From: Streptomyces coeruleorubidus
GTDB taxonomy: Bacteria; Actinomycetota; Actinomycetes; Streptomycetales; Streptomycetaceae
Reading direction: 5' to 3'
NCBI RefSeq assembly: GCF_028885415.1
Contig: NZ_CP118527.1
Span: 3,782,001-3,846,000, forward strand
DNA: 64,000 bases
Shown: piece after piece, positions 42,550 to 51,840 of the stretch
Layout: every line of letters begins with the position of its first letter
Numbering within the stretch: position 1 is the first letter of the stretch
Notes under the pieces: generated by a model
The model's input: only the letters and a program-made list of their open reading frames with translations
What the model was told of the DNA's origin: nothing
The model's database searches: none
Program-made: the position numbers and the translations under genes

Positions 42550-44751
42550 ATGCCCCGCTTCAGCATCGTCGTCCCGTCCCATGGGGTCGCGGGCCGGCTG
42601 TCCCAGGCGCTGGACTCGATCCTCGCCCAGTCGTTCGGCGACTTCGAGCTGATCCCGGTGTGCGACGCGCCCGACTCACCCGCGGCGGACGTCGTCGCCG
42701 GGTACGCCGAGCGGGACTCCCGGGTGACGCCGGTGCACTCGCCGCCGTCGGCCGGTCTGGCCGGGGCGCGCAACACCGGGCTGCGGTCGGCGGTCGGCGG
42801 CCATGTGCTGTTCCTCGACGGGGACGACGTCCTGGTCCCGGGGGCGCTGGCGGCGCTGGACGCCCGGCTGGGCGCGGTGGGCGACGTCGACGTCCTGTAC
42901 TTCGAGCACGAGCGCACCCCCTGGTGGGAGGGCGAGCCGGCCAACCCGGCCGCGCCCCTGCTGGCCGGGACACCGGACGGGGCCTTCTCCCCCGACCGGG
43001 CCCCGCGGCTGACGGGCGTGGCGCTGCCGGCGTGGAGCGCGGCCTACCGCCGGGGCTTCCTCACCGAGCAGGGCCTGGCCTTCCCCGGGGACCACTTCAC
43101 CGACACGGGGTTCGGCGGCCTTGTCGCCCTGCGGGCGGAGCGGGTGGCGGCCCTGCGCGCGGTCGTCGTCCGGCATCTGCTGCGCCGGCAGGGCAACCGC
43201 CTCAACCTGCCCGGAGAGCACCACACCGAGCTGCTCGACCAGACCGAGCTGGTGCTGACGCGGGCCGTGGAGCAGGGGCTGCCGGCGGACCGGCTGCGGC
43301 CGCTGTTCGAGCAGCTCTTCGCCGCCGTACTGAAGACGGCCGCCCATCCCCGGCGGCTGCCGGCCGGGCGGCGTGCCTTCTTCCAGCGGGCGAGCGCGCT
43401 CTACCGGCAGCACCGCCCCGCCGGCTACCAGCCGCCCGGCGGCAGCCTCGGCGTCCAGCACCGGCTGCTGGCGGCCGGGTCGTACGCGGCCTTTCGCACC
43501 TTGCGCGCCGCCAACCGGAGGGCCGCGCGGGCCGCCGCGCTGCTCCCGCGCCCCCGGGGGCTGCGCACCCGCCTGCGGTACGCGGCCGGTCTGCGCCTCC
43601 CCCTCGACAAGAACCTCGTCGTGTACTGCGCGTACTGGGGCCGCGGCTACGCCTGCAACCCGGCCGCGATCCACGCCAAGGCCCGCGAACTCGCCCCGCA
43701 CCTGCGTTCGGTGTTCCTGGTGGAGCCCGACGCGGTGGACAGCGTGCCGAAGGACGTGGAGTACGCGGTGATCGGCAGCCGCAAGTACTGGCAGGTGCTG
43801 GCCCGCGCCGAGTACCTCGTCAACAACGCCAACTTCGCGGACGCCGTCGTCAAACGGCCCGGCAGCGTGCACCTCCAGACCCAGCACGGCACACCGCTGA
43901 AGAAGATGGGCGCCGACCAGGCGACGTACCCCGTGGTGGCCGCGGCGACCGGGAGCTTCGCCAAGCTGCTGGCCCGGGTCGACCGCTGGGACTACAACCT
44001 CACCTCCAACCGCCACTCCACCGAGATGTGGGAGAAGGCGTTCCCGGGCGCCCACGAGACCCTCGAGTACGGCTATCCGCGCAACGACGTCTACTGCACG
44101 GCGTCCGCCGAGGACGTCGCCCGCGTCCGCAAGGAACTGGGCGTCCCGGACGGCAAGAAGGCCCTGCTCTACGCGCCCACGCACCGCGACTACGCCACCG
44201 GCTTCGAGTCGGGGCTGGACCTCGCGGAGTTCTGCGAGGCGATCGGCGACGACTACGTGGTGCTGCTGCGCGCCCACTACTTCTACGACCAGGGGGCGAG
44301 CCGGGGCGGCGGCCGGATCATCGACGTCACCGGGCACCGCTCCTCGGAGGACGTGTGCCTGGCCGCCGACGCGCTGATCACCGACTACTCGTCGATCATG
44401 TTCGACTACGCCAACCTGGACCGGCCGATCGTCGTGTACGCCGACGACTGGGAGGTCTACCGGGAGGTCCGGGGCGTCTACTTCGACCTGATGGGGGTCC
44501 CGCCCGGCCGGGTATGCCGCACGCCCGAGGAACTGGCGGCCGTGTTCCGCGACGGCGGCTGGGCCGACGAGTCAGCCACGGCCCTGCGCGCCGCGTTCCG
44601 GGAGCGCTTCTGCCAGTTCGACGACGGGCGGGCCGCCGAGCGCGTCGTACGCCGGGTGCTGCTGGGGGAGCCGCCCGAGTCGATCCCGCCCGTGATCCCG
44701 CTCGCGGAGCGCGTCCCGGCCCCCGCCGCCGCCACCCTCGTAAGGAGCTGA
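42550..44751 (+). CDS. GT2-TagF fusion, canonical HGT motif
   Basis: The 733-residue paralogue opens MPRFSIVVPSHGV. The GT-A domain keeps FLDGDD but the first acidic motif is weakened (PVCDAPDSP instead of VDD-S-D). The TagF domain has LQTQHGTPLKKMG with His446, GYPRNDVY, YAPTHRDY, LRAHYFYD and TDYSSIMFDYANLDRP. It is predicted to be an active glycerophosphotransferase. It lies 176 bp after the first fusion and 8 bp before the third. Confidence 0.87.
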   Translation: MPRFSIVVPSHGVAGRLSQALDSILAQSFGDFELIPVCDAPDSPAADVVAGYAERDSRVTPVHSPPSAGLAGARNTGLRSAVGGHVLFLDGDDVLVPGALAALDARLGAVGDVDVLYFEHERTPWWEGEPANPAAPLLAGTPDGAFSPDRAPRLTGVALPAWSAAYRRGFLTEQGLAFPGDHFTDTGFGGLVALRAERVAALRAVVVRHLLRRQGNRLNLPGEHHTELLDQTELVLTRAVEQGLPADRLRPLFEQLFAAVLKTAAHPRRLPAGRRAFFQRASALYRQHRPAGYQPPGGSLGVQHRLLAAGSYAAFRTLRAANRRAARAAALLPRPRGLRTRLRYAAGLRLPLDKNLVVYCAYWGRGYACNPAAIHAKARELAPHLRSVFLVEPDAVDSVPKDVEYAVIGSRKYWQVLARAEYLVNNANFADAVVKRPGSVHLQTQHGTPLKKMGADQATYPVVAAATGSFAKLLARVDRWDYNLTSNRHSTEMWEKAFPGAHETLEYGYPRNDVYCTASAEDVARVRKELGVPDGKKALLYAPTHRDYATGFESGLDLAEFCEAIGDDYVVLLRAHYFYDQGASRGGGRIIDVTGHRSSEDVCLAADALITDYSSIMFDYANLDRPIVVYADDWEVYREVRGVYFDLMGVPPGRVCRTPEELAAVFRDGGWADESATALRAAFRERFCQFDDGRAAERVVRRVLLGEPPESIPPVIPLAERVPAPAAATLVRS

Positions 44752-44759
44752 CCGAAGAA

Positions 44760-47000
44760 GTGCCCCGCTTCAGCATCATCGTCCCCGTCTACAAGGTGCA
44801 GGGCTTCCTGCGCGAGTGTCTCGACTCGGTGCTCGGCCAGTCGTACGGCGACTTCGAGGTGATCGCCGTGGACGACCGCTCGCCGGACGGCAGCGGCGCG
44901 ATCCTCGACCATTACGCGGCCCGCGACGACCGGGTGCGGGTGCTGCACCTGTCCGAGAACGTCGGCCTGGGCCGGGCCCGCAACGCCGGCCTGGAGCAGG
45001 CGGCCGGCGACTACGTCCTGTTCCTCGACAGCGACGACCACTACACGCCGGGCCTGCTGGCTGCCGTCGCCGCGCGCCTCGAAGCGACCGGCGAGCCGGA
45101 CATCCTGGTCTTCGACCACGTGCGCACCCACTGGTGGGGCCGGGGCGGGCGCAGTGAAGCGGCGGACCTGCTGGCCGCGGCGGGCACGGACACCTTCGGC
45201 ATCCGGGAGAGCCCGCAGTACCTGAACCTCTTCCTGGTCGCCTGGAACAAGGCGTACCGCCGGTCCTTCTTCCAGGAGCACGGCCTTCGGTACGCGCCGG
45301 GGCTGTACGAGGACGCGCCGGTCACCTACCGGTCGATGGTGCTGGCGGAGCGGATCGCCTGCCTGGACCGGATCGGGGTGGAGTACCGGCAGCGCCGGCA
45401 GGGCGCGATCACCAAGACGCCGGGGCGGCGGCACTTCGACATCTTCACCCAGTACGAGGGCCTGTTCGCGTTCCTGGAGCAGCGCCCCGACCTCGACTGG
45501 GCGCGGCCGCTGCTGCTGGAGCGGGCCCTGGACCACATGCTGTTCGTGCTGTCCCGGGAGGACCGGGTGCGGCCGGCGGACCGGGGCGACTTCTACCGCG
45601 AGATCCGCTCCTTCCACCGCCGTCACCTCCCCGGGGGCGGCTGCCCGGAGCCGGACGGCTGGCGCGGGGTCGAGATGCGGCTGGTGGCGTCGGCGCCCTA
45701 CGCGTCGTACGCGGCGGTGCGGGGTCTGCGGGACCTGCGCGCGGCGGCCCTGGGCGGGCAGCGGCGGGTGACGCGGAAGGCGTCGGATGTCGCCGTGCGC
45801 ACCTGGTACCGGGCCCAGTCGAAGCGCCCCCTCGATCCGCATCTCGCCGTCTACTCGGCGACCCACCACCGGGGCGTGTCCGGCGACCCGGCCGCGATCC
45901 ACGCCAAGGCGCGGGAGCTCGCCCCGCACATCCGGGGCGTGTGGGTGGTCCGGGAGGACGCGGTGGACGCGCTGCCGCCCGGCGTCGACCATGTGACGCC
46001 GGGCTCGCGGCGCTATCACGAGGTCATGGCGCGGGCCACGTACTGGGTGAACAACGTCAACTGGCCCGGCACCCTGGCCAAGCGGCCCGGCAGCGTCCAC
46101 ATCCACACCCACCAGGGCACCCCGCTCAAGTACATGGGCGCGGACCTGCTGACCAAGCCGGGCGCCCGGCACGGCTTCGACGTGCCGCAGATGTTGCGCC
46201 GCGCCGACCGCTGGGACTACAGCCTGGTCGGGGGCCGGCACGCGGAGCGGGCCTGGGAGCGGGCGTACCCGTGCCACTTCACCTCGCTGCGGACCGGCAG
46301 CCCGCGCAACGACGTGCTGGTCGGCGCCGGCCCGGAGCGGGGCCCGGCCGTGCGCGAGCGGCTCGGCATCCCCGCCGACCACACGGTCGTGCTGTACGCG
46401 CCGACCCGCCGCGACTACCGGCGGGGCGGGCACGTCGACCGGTTCGACCTGGCCCGGTTCGCCGCGGACCTCGGCCCCGGCCACACGCTCGTCGTCCGTC
46501 TGCACCCGTCGCTTGCCGGGGGCGTGGCGCGCGGCCTGGGCCTTGCCGACCTGCACCGGCGGGGGGTGGTGGTGGACGCGACGGACGAGCCGCACGTCGA
46601 GGACGTGATGCTCGCCTCCGACGCGCTGGTCACCGACTACTCCGCCCTGATGTTCGACTACGTCCTCCTCGACCGGCCGGTCGTGGTGCACGCCGACGAC
46701 TGGGGCGCGTTCACGGCGAGCCGGGGCGCCTACTTCGACATCACGGCCGACGCGCCGGGGCACGTGTCGCGCTCGTACCGGGAGCTGGCCTGGCTGTTCG
46801 CTTCCGGCACCTGGCGGGACGCGGAGTCGGCGCGGCTGCGGGCGGGCTTCAGGGAGCGGTACTGCGAGTTCGAGGACGGGCAGGCCGCCGAGCGGGTCGT
46901 CCGTCTGCTGATGCTGGGCGAGCGGGTCGGTGCGCTGCTGCCGGCGGCACGCCGGACCCCGGGGCTGCCCGCCCGGTCCGAGGCGCTGGTCGAGCGATGA
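44760..47000 (+). CDS. GT2-TagF fusion (Gln at HGT position)
   Basis: The 746-residue paralogue starts at GTG 44760, 8 bp after the previous stop, with AAGGAG upstream. The GT-A domain is intact (VPRFSIIVPVYKV, AVDDRSPDGSG, FLDSDD). The TagF domain has IHTHQGTPLKYMG: His precedes Gln452, so the HGT histidine is displaced by one position. Other blocks are SPRNDV, YAPTRRDY (THRD changed to TRRD), VRLHPSLAGG (the only copy with the classical RxHP) and TDYSALMFDY. It diverges most from the other three and may transfer a different polyol phosphate or be structural. The stop overlaps the next gene. Confidence 0.85.
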   Translation: MPRFSIIVPVYKVQGFLRECLDSVLGQSYGDFEVIAVDDRSPDGSGAILDHYAARDDRVRVLHLSENVGLGRARNAGLEQAAGDYVLFLDSDDHYTPGLLAAVAARLEATGEPDILVFDHVRTHWWGRGGRSEAADLLAAAGTDTFGIRESPQYLNLFLVAWNKAYRRSFFQEHGLRYAPGLYEDAPVTYRSMVLAERIACLDRIGVEYRQRRQGAITKTPGRRHFDIFTQYEGLFAFLEQRPDLDWARPLLLERALDHMLFVLSREDRVRPADRGDFYREIRSFHRRHLPGGGCPEPDGWRGVEMRLVASAPYASYAAVRGLRDLRAAALGGQRRVTRKASDVAVRTWYRAQSKRPLDPHLAVYSATHHRGVSGDPAAIHAKARELAPHIRGVWVVREDAVDALPPGVDHVTPGSRRYHEVMARATYWVNNVNWPGTLAKRPGSVHIHTHQGTPLKYMGADLLTKPGARHGFDVPQMLRRADRWDYSLVGGRHAERAWERAYPCHFTSLRTGSPRNDVLVGAGPERGPAVRERLGIPADHTVVLYAPTRRDYRRGGHVDRFDLARFAADLGPGHTLVVRLHPSLAGGVARGLGLADLHRRGVVVDATDEPHVEDVMLASDALVTDYSALMFDYVLLDRPVVVHADDWGAFTASRGAYFDITADAPGHVSRSYRELAWLFASGTWRDAESARLRAGFRERYCEFEDGQAAERVVRLLMLGERVGALLPAARRTPGLPARSEALVER

Positions 47001-48799
47001 GAACTCCCGCCGGCCCCGAGGCCGTTCCCTCCCTGCCCGGCCAGCGGGCCTCCTCGGCGCGGCCGCCGGCCGCCGTGGAGCGGCTGCGGCCGGTGCACTG
47101 GTGGCACGCGGCACTGGTCGTCGTACCGACCGCGGCCCTGTTCGTGCTGGGTTACCGACGGCGTTGGATCTGCGACGACGGGCTGATCTATCTGCGTCCG
47201 GTCCGGCAGATCCTGGCGGGCAACGGGCCCGTGTTCAACGTGGGGGAACGGGCGGAGAGTTCGACCGGCACCCTGTGGCAGTGGCTGCTGGCGCTCGGCA
47301 CCTGGGTCACCGGCGAGGACCCGGCGTTCCTCGCGGTCGGGCTCGGGCTGCTGCTGAGCACGGCCGGTTTCGGGCTCGCCCTGTACGCCACGTGCCGGCT
47401 GCACCGGGGCGCGGGGCCGCTGCTTCCCGCGGGTGTGTTCGTGCTGCTGGCCGTGCCGCCCTTCTGGTCGTACATGACCTCGGGCCTGGAGAGCGGCCTC
47501 GGCGCCTTCTGGACCGGCCTGTCGTGGTGGTTGCTGACGGGCACCCGGCGCGGCCAGGAGGCCCGCCTGACGTACGCCGCCGCCTTCGTGTTCGGGCTGG
47601 GTCCGCTGGTCCGGCCCGATCTCGCGGTGGTCACGGTGTGCTTCCTGGCGGCGCAGTGGTGGGTGCTGCGCCCGGCCCGGCGGGGCACCGCGGCGATGCT
47701 GGCCTCGGCGGTGGCGCTGCCGCTGGCGTACGAGGTGTTCCGCGCGGGGTACTACGGGATCCTGGTGCCGCTGCCCGCCATCGCCAAGGAGGCGAGCGCC
47801 AGCGACTGGGGCCGGGGCGCCGGCTATGTGCAGGAGACGCTCGGGCCCTACTGGCTGTGGCCGGTCGTGCCCGTGCTCGCCGCGCCGGCCGTCCTCCTGG
47901 TGCGGCGCACCCGCCATCAACGGCGGGACCGCGCCCCGGGGCGGGCCTCGCTCGCGGTGCTGCTGGCGCCGCTCGTGGCGGGTGCGCTGCTGGCGGGGTA
48001 CGTCGTCCGCGTCGGCGGCGACTACATGCACGCCCGCATGATCCTGCCCGCCCTCCTCCTGCTGCTCCTGCCGGTCCTGGTCGTTCCCGCCAGGTTCACG
48101 GGCGTGGTGAGCGCGCTGCTGGTGGTGTGGCTGTGCGCGGCGGTCAGCCCGCTGCGGGCACCGTTCGACGTGCGCAGCACGCCCGGCTCCTTCAACGTGC
48201 GCAGCTCCGACGTGGAGGGCCTCGGCGACCACAACCCGGTGCGCACCGCCACCTGGGTGGACAACTGGCCGTCCCTGCCGGAGGGGCGCGGCATGCTGGC
48301 TCGGGCCGCACGGGCGCCCCGGCCGACGCTGCTGTACTTCGACGCCGGGCGCCGGCTGCACGCCACGCCGATGCGGGAGGACGCCCCGTACCACGTGGTG
48401 ATCGTGGGACGTCATCTCGGTGTCACGGGAGCCGCGGCGCCGCTCGACGCCTATGTCAACGACGCCTGGGGGCTGGCCAGTCCCATCGGCGCGCACCTCG
48501 CGCTGGAGCGGTGGAGCTGGCCCGGGCACGAGAAGTTCCTGCGCAACTACTGGGTCTTCGCGGAGTGGGCGGTGGAGCACCCGCCGCAGCGCGATCTGCT
48601 GCGGGCCGGGGCCTCGCGGGAGGCGGTCGAGGCGGCTCGGGCCGCGCTGGCCTGCGGCGAGCTGGCCGAGCTGAAGGAGTCGGTCCGCGCGCCGCTGACC
48701 GCCGAGCGGTTCTGGCGGAACCTCACGGGGGCCTTCGAGCGGACGCAGTTCCGTTTCGCACGCTGGCCGGTCGCGGCGGAGCGGGCGCTGTGCGACTGA
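46997..48799 (+). CDS. GT-C membrane glycosyltransferase (AftB-like)
   Basis: The 600-residue protein has about ten hydrophobic spans in its first 400 residues and an extracytoplasmic C-terminal domain. The first external loop reads CDDGLIYLRPVRQILAGNG, then FNVGERAESSTGTLWQ. This acidic-pair motif and context match the mycobacterial beta-arabinofuranosyltransferase AftB and related lipid-sugar-dependent GT-C enzymes. It likely adds a sugar from polyprenyl phosphate to the exported polymer. Its ATG overlaps the stop of the third fusion gene (ATGA). Confidence 0.8.
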   Translation: MRTPAGPEAVPSLPGQRASSARPPAAVERLRPVHWWHAALVVVPTAALFVLGYRRRWICDDGLIYLRPVRQILAGNGPVFNVGERAESSTGTLWQWLLALGTWVTGEDPAFLAVGLGLLLSTAGFGLALYATCRLHRGAGPLLPAGVFVLLAVPPFWSYMTSGLESGLGAFWTGLSWWLLTGTRRGQEARLTYAAAFVFGLGPLVRPDLAVVTVCFLAAQWWVLRPARRGTAAMLASAVALPLAYEVFRAGYYGILVPLPAIAKEASASDWGRGAGYVQETLGPYWLWPVVPVLAAPAVLLVRRTRHQRRDRAPGRASLAVLLAPLVAGALLAGYVVRVGGDYMHARMILPALLLLLLPVLVVPARFTGVVSALLVVWLCAAVSPLRAPFDVRSTPGSFNVRSSDVEGLGDHNPVRTATWVDNWPSLPEGRGMLARAARAPRPTLLYFDAGRRLHATPMREDAPYHVVIVGRHLGVTGAAAPLDAYVNDAWGLASPIGAHLALERWSWPGHEKFLRNYWVFAEWAVEHPPQRDLLRAGASREAVEAARAALACGELAELKESVRAPLTAERFWRNLTGAFERTQFRFARWPVAAERALCD

Positions 48800-48912
48800 C
48801 GTCGGCAGGTGGGTGTAGCCGCCTCACCCGATGAAGTGACCCGGGGTCAGGCCTCGGGTACGGGCGGGAACATTCGGCGCATGCCTCAGTCCTTCCCCTT
48901 TCCCACAGTCCT

Positions 48913-50472
48913 GTGAGCGCCGGAGTCCTCGTCCGCCGGACCGTGCGCGGCGCGACGGCGCTGCGCGGCGGCCGCGTGGGGCGGCTGACCCCGTACCAGT
49001 TCTTCGGCGCCCTGTTCTGGCTGGTGATGACGCTGGCGTTCTGGCGGATCCCGCTGTGCTGCGACGCCGGACAGCACGCGGCGGTCGTCGAGCGTCTCAA
49101 GGCCGATCTGCTGCACCCGGCCCACACCATGGCCGATCTGCCGGGCGAGGGCAGCCCGTACTACGGGCCGTACGCCGTCGCCCAGGGCATCCTGGCGCGG
49201 CTGACGGGGCTGTCCGGCTGGGAGGTCGTGAAGCTCGCCGGGCCGGTGCACCTGGTGGTGCTGGTGACGGGGATCGGCCGTTTCGTCCGAGCCCTCACCC
49301 CGCGCCCGTGGGCGCCGGTCCTGGCCCTGCTGTTCATGACGCTGCTGTGGGGCACCGCGCGGATCCTGTGGAGCGGCTACCTCGGGCTGATGTCGATGAC
49401 GACGAACCTGGGGTATCCGTCCGCGGTCGCGATCGGCCTGACGTTCTGGGCGTGGGCCTGGACCTGCGTGCGCGCGCGTGAGGAGGCCCCGTCCGTGCGG
49501 TTCGTCGGCCCGAGCGGGCTCGGCGGCTGGTGGGGGTACGCCGGGATCGGCGCCCTGTACGGGCTGATCCTGCTCACGCACCCGGTCACGGCGGCCTCGG
49601 CCCTCATCGGGGCCGTGGCGATCGTGGCGTCACGGCAGCGGGGCTGGCGCCGGCCGGTCGTCGCGCGCTGGGCCCTGGCCGGGGCGGCCTGCGCGACTGT
49701 GGCCCTGACGTGGCCGTACTACGACGTCCTGACGCTGGTGGGCGACACCGGCATGGACGCGATGCACCGGCGGCTGTACGAGGGGATGCTCGCCAACTCC
49801 TGGCTGGCGCTGCTCGGCCTGCCCGCGCTGTGGGTCCGGGCCCGCAGGTCTCCGCGTGATCCACTGGTGCTGATGTTCCTGCTGGAGTGCCTGCTGGTGG
49901 CGTACGGCTGGGTGAGCGGGCACTACACGTACGCCAGGGCCCTGTGGGCGGTGCTGGTGCCGCTCCAGTTCGCGCTGGCGGTGGAGCTGGCGGCGCCCCG
50001 GCCGTGGCGGCGGGCCAGGAGGGTGCTGGGCGGGGCGGCGGTGGCCGGGGTGTGCGTGGGGTTCGTCACCGTGCACGCCGGGGCGGTCGTGCCGCGCTCG
50101 GTCGACCCGGTGGGGTTCACGCAGCCGACGCGCTGGCCGTCGTACGACTGGGCGGCACGGCACATCGGGCCGGGCGAGGTGGTGATCACCGACGGGTATC
50201 TGGCCGGCCACTCCATCGCCGGGTACGGGCCGAACCTGGCCGCGCCGATCTGGCCCGACCCCGCCCTGGACGAACGGGAACGCAAACGCCGGGCGGCCGA
50301 CGTGCGCGCCTATCTGGCCCCGGATGCGACCCGCGCCGAGCGTGCCGCCGTCGTCCGCCGCTATCACGTGCGCTGGCTGCTGCTGACGCGCTGGCACCCG
50401 GTGCCCGAGGAGGCCGTGGTGGTGGCGTGGAGCAGACGGACGGGGGAGGTGCTGGCGCGGGTCGGCGGGTGA
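48913..50472 (+). CDS. polytopic GT-C-like membrane protein
   Basis: The 519-residue protein has at least nine hydrophobic spans and a soluble C-terminal domain of about 120 residues. The first external loop contains CCDAGQHAAVVERL, an acidic motif in the place of the catalytic Asp of GT-C enzymes. No family is certain. GTG 48913 is 113 bp after the previous gene, so the gene may have its own promoter. Position in the wall-glycopolymer cluster suggests lipid-linked sugar transfer. The C-terminal ADVRAYLAPDATRAERAAVVRR region is of the type found in DUF-annotated actinomycete GTs. Confidence 0.7.
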   Translation: MSAGVLVRRTVRGATALRGGRVGRLTPYQFFGALFWLVMTLAFWRIPLCCDAGQHAAVVERLKADLLHPAHTMADLPGEGSPYYGPYAVAQGILARLTGLSGWEVVKLAGPVHLVVLVTGIGRFVRALTPRPWAPVLALLFMTLLWGTARILWSGYLGLMSMTTNLGYPSAVAIGLTFWAWAWTCVRAREEAPSVRFVGPSGLGGWWGYAGIGALYGLILLTHPVTAASALIGAVAIVASRQRGWRRPVVARWALAGAACATVALTWPYYDVLTLVGDTGMDAMHRRLYEGMLANSWLALLGLPALWVRARRSPRDPLVLMFLLECLLVAYGWVSGHYTYARALWAVLVPLQFALAVELAAPRPWRRARRVLGGAAVAGVCVGFVTVHAGAVVPRSVDPVGFTQPTRWPSYDWAARHIGPGEVVITDGYLAGHSIAGYGPNLAAPIWPDPALDERERKRRAADVRAYLAPDATRAERAAVVRRYHVRWLLLTRWHPVPEEAVVVAWSRRTGEVLARVGG

Positions 50473-50483
50473 CGTGCCGGTGC

Positions 50484-50897
<414 letters not shown>

Positions 50898-50970
50898 GAA
50901 AATCCTTCCCTCTCACACGTCAACGTTCGGCGGCCCGCTTCCGGGCCGCCCGACAGCCAGAATTAGAGCA

Positions 50971-50985
50971 CACAACTAAGTTGTG
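50971..50985. promoter_or_regulatory. OhrR operator palindrome
   Basis: CACAACT-A-AGTTGTG is a perfect 15-bp palindrome in the 124-bp ohr/ohrR divergent region, followed by TTGTGCGCAA as a second partial dyad. It lies 74 bp upstream of ohr and 37 bp upstream of ohrR, consistent with repression of both. Confidence 0.8.
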
Positions 50986-51021
50986 CGCAATTGAATGGCG
51001 GGCACGAGCTACCCTGGAGGC

Positions 51022-51510
51022 ATGAACACGCCGGACGACGACTGGCTCCGCCTGGACCAGCAGATCTGCTTCTCCCTGCACGCGGCCTCCCGCGCCTTCA
51101 ACGGCGTCTACCGCGGGATCCTCAAGGACCTCGGGCTCACGTACCCGCAGTACCTGGTGATGCTGGTGCTGTGGGAGCACGACGAACTGCCCGTGAAGAA
51201 GCTCGGGGAGCATCTGCGCCTGGACTCCGGCACGCTGTCGCCGCTGCTCAAGCGGCTGGAGGCGGCAGGGCTCGTACGCCGGGAGCGCAGCGCGCGCGAC
51301 GAGCGGTCGGTGGAGGTGCGGCTGACCGAGGAGGGCATCGCGCTGCGGCGGCGGGCGCTTCAGGTGCCGCGCCGGATCGCCGCCTCGACGGGCTTCGGCC
51401 CCGACGAGATCCGCACCCTGCGCGCCCGCCTCGACGAGCTCACCACCGCCCTGGACGCGGCGGCGCTCGCGGAGCCGGCGGGCGGTTCGCCGGCGGACGG
51501 GCGGTCGTAG
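51022..51510 (+). CDS. ohrR: OhrR, MarR-family peroxide-sensing repressor
   Basis: The 162-residue MarR protein has an N-terminal [21 protein letters not shown], which places the single reactive cysteine (Cys16) as in OhrR. The winged helix is at about 55-110 ([42 protein letters not shown]). Cys oxidation by organic peroxide releases it from DNA. ATG 51022 has GGAGG only one base upstream; ATG 50995 is upstream but overlaps the operator region. Divergent from ohr. Confidence 0.94.
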   Translation: MNTPDDDWLRLDQQICFSLHAASRAFNGVYRGILKDLGLTYPQYLVMLVLWEHDELPVKKLGEHLRLDSGTLSPLLKRLEAAGLVRRERSARDERSVEVRLTEEGIALRRRALQVPRRIAASTGFGPDEIRTLRARLDELTTALDAAALAEPAGGSPADGRS

Positions 51511-51607
51511 CGGAGGCGGGGGGCTCGCCGGTGGGCGCGCCGGGTGGCTGATCGGTGGTAGCTGCGTCGGCGAGTGGCTCGTCGGCGGACGGCCCGTCGG
51601 GCATCAA

Positions 51608-51637
51608 GGGGCGCGGGGAACTGCGCGATCAACCACC
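51608..51637. repeat. Streptomyces-type interspersed intergenic repeat, short form
   Basis: GGGGCGCGGGGAACTGCGCG followed by ATCAACCACC matches a motif that, from memory, recurs hundreds of times between genes in Streptomyces genomes. It begins with the same GGGGCGCGGGG as the element at 25987. It lies in the 267-bp gap between ohrR and the convergent GT39 gene. Confidence 0.6.
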
Positions 51638-51720
51638 GACGGCCGGCACTCGACACGAAACCCCAAGCTGCCACGGCGCCTGGCGGACGGCTCGTCAGCG
51701 GTGGCTGCCCCGGCGGACGT

Positions 51721-51840
51721 ACCTTGGCGGACGGCTCACCGACGTCGTCACGTCGGCGGACAGTTCACCGGCAGTCGCTACGCCGGCGGACAGCTCATCG
51801 GCGGTCGCGACGCCGGTGGACGGCTCGCCCGTGGCCCCGA
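51721..51840. repeat. 30-bp tandem repeat array at the 3' end of the GT39 gene
   Basis: Four consecutive 30-bp units (51721, 51751, 51781, 51811) share a CGGCGGACAGCTCACCGGCG-like core. The second and third are most alike. The array spans the stop codon of the minus-strand GT39 gene (51778), so about half is coding (RASRPPASRPP tail) and half intergenic. Related CGGCGGACGGCTCG fragments occur upstream to about 51570. Confidence 0.75.

Noticed and set aside
40852..44751. 1299-residue plus frame ending with the second fusion
   Set aside because: Only the part from 42550 is real; the first 566 codons overlap the first fusion gene out of frame.
44478..47114. 878-residue minus-strand frame across the third fusion gene
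   Set aside because: Antisense shadow; the plus frame has GT2 and TagF motifs.
51721..51840. CRISPR-like 30-bp periodic array
   Set aside because: Units are contiguous with no unique spacers and extend into a coding tail; this is a tandem repeat.
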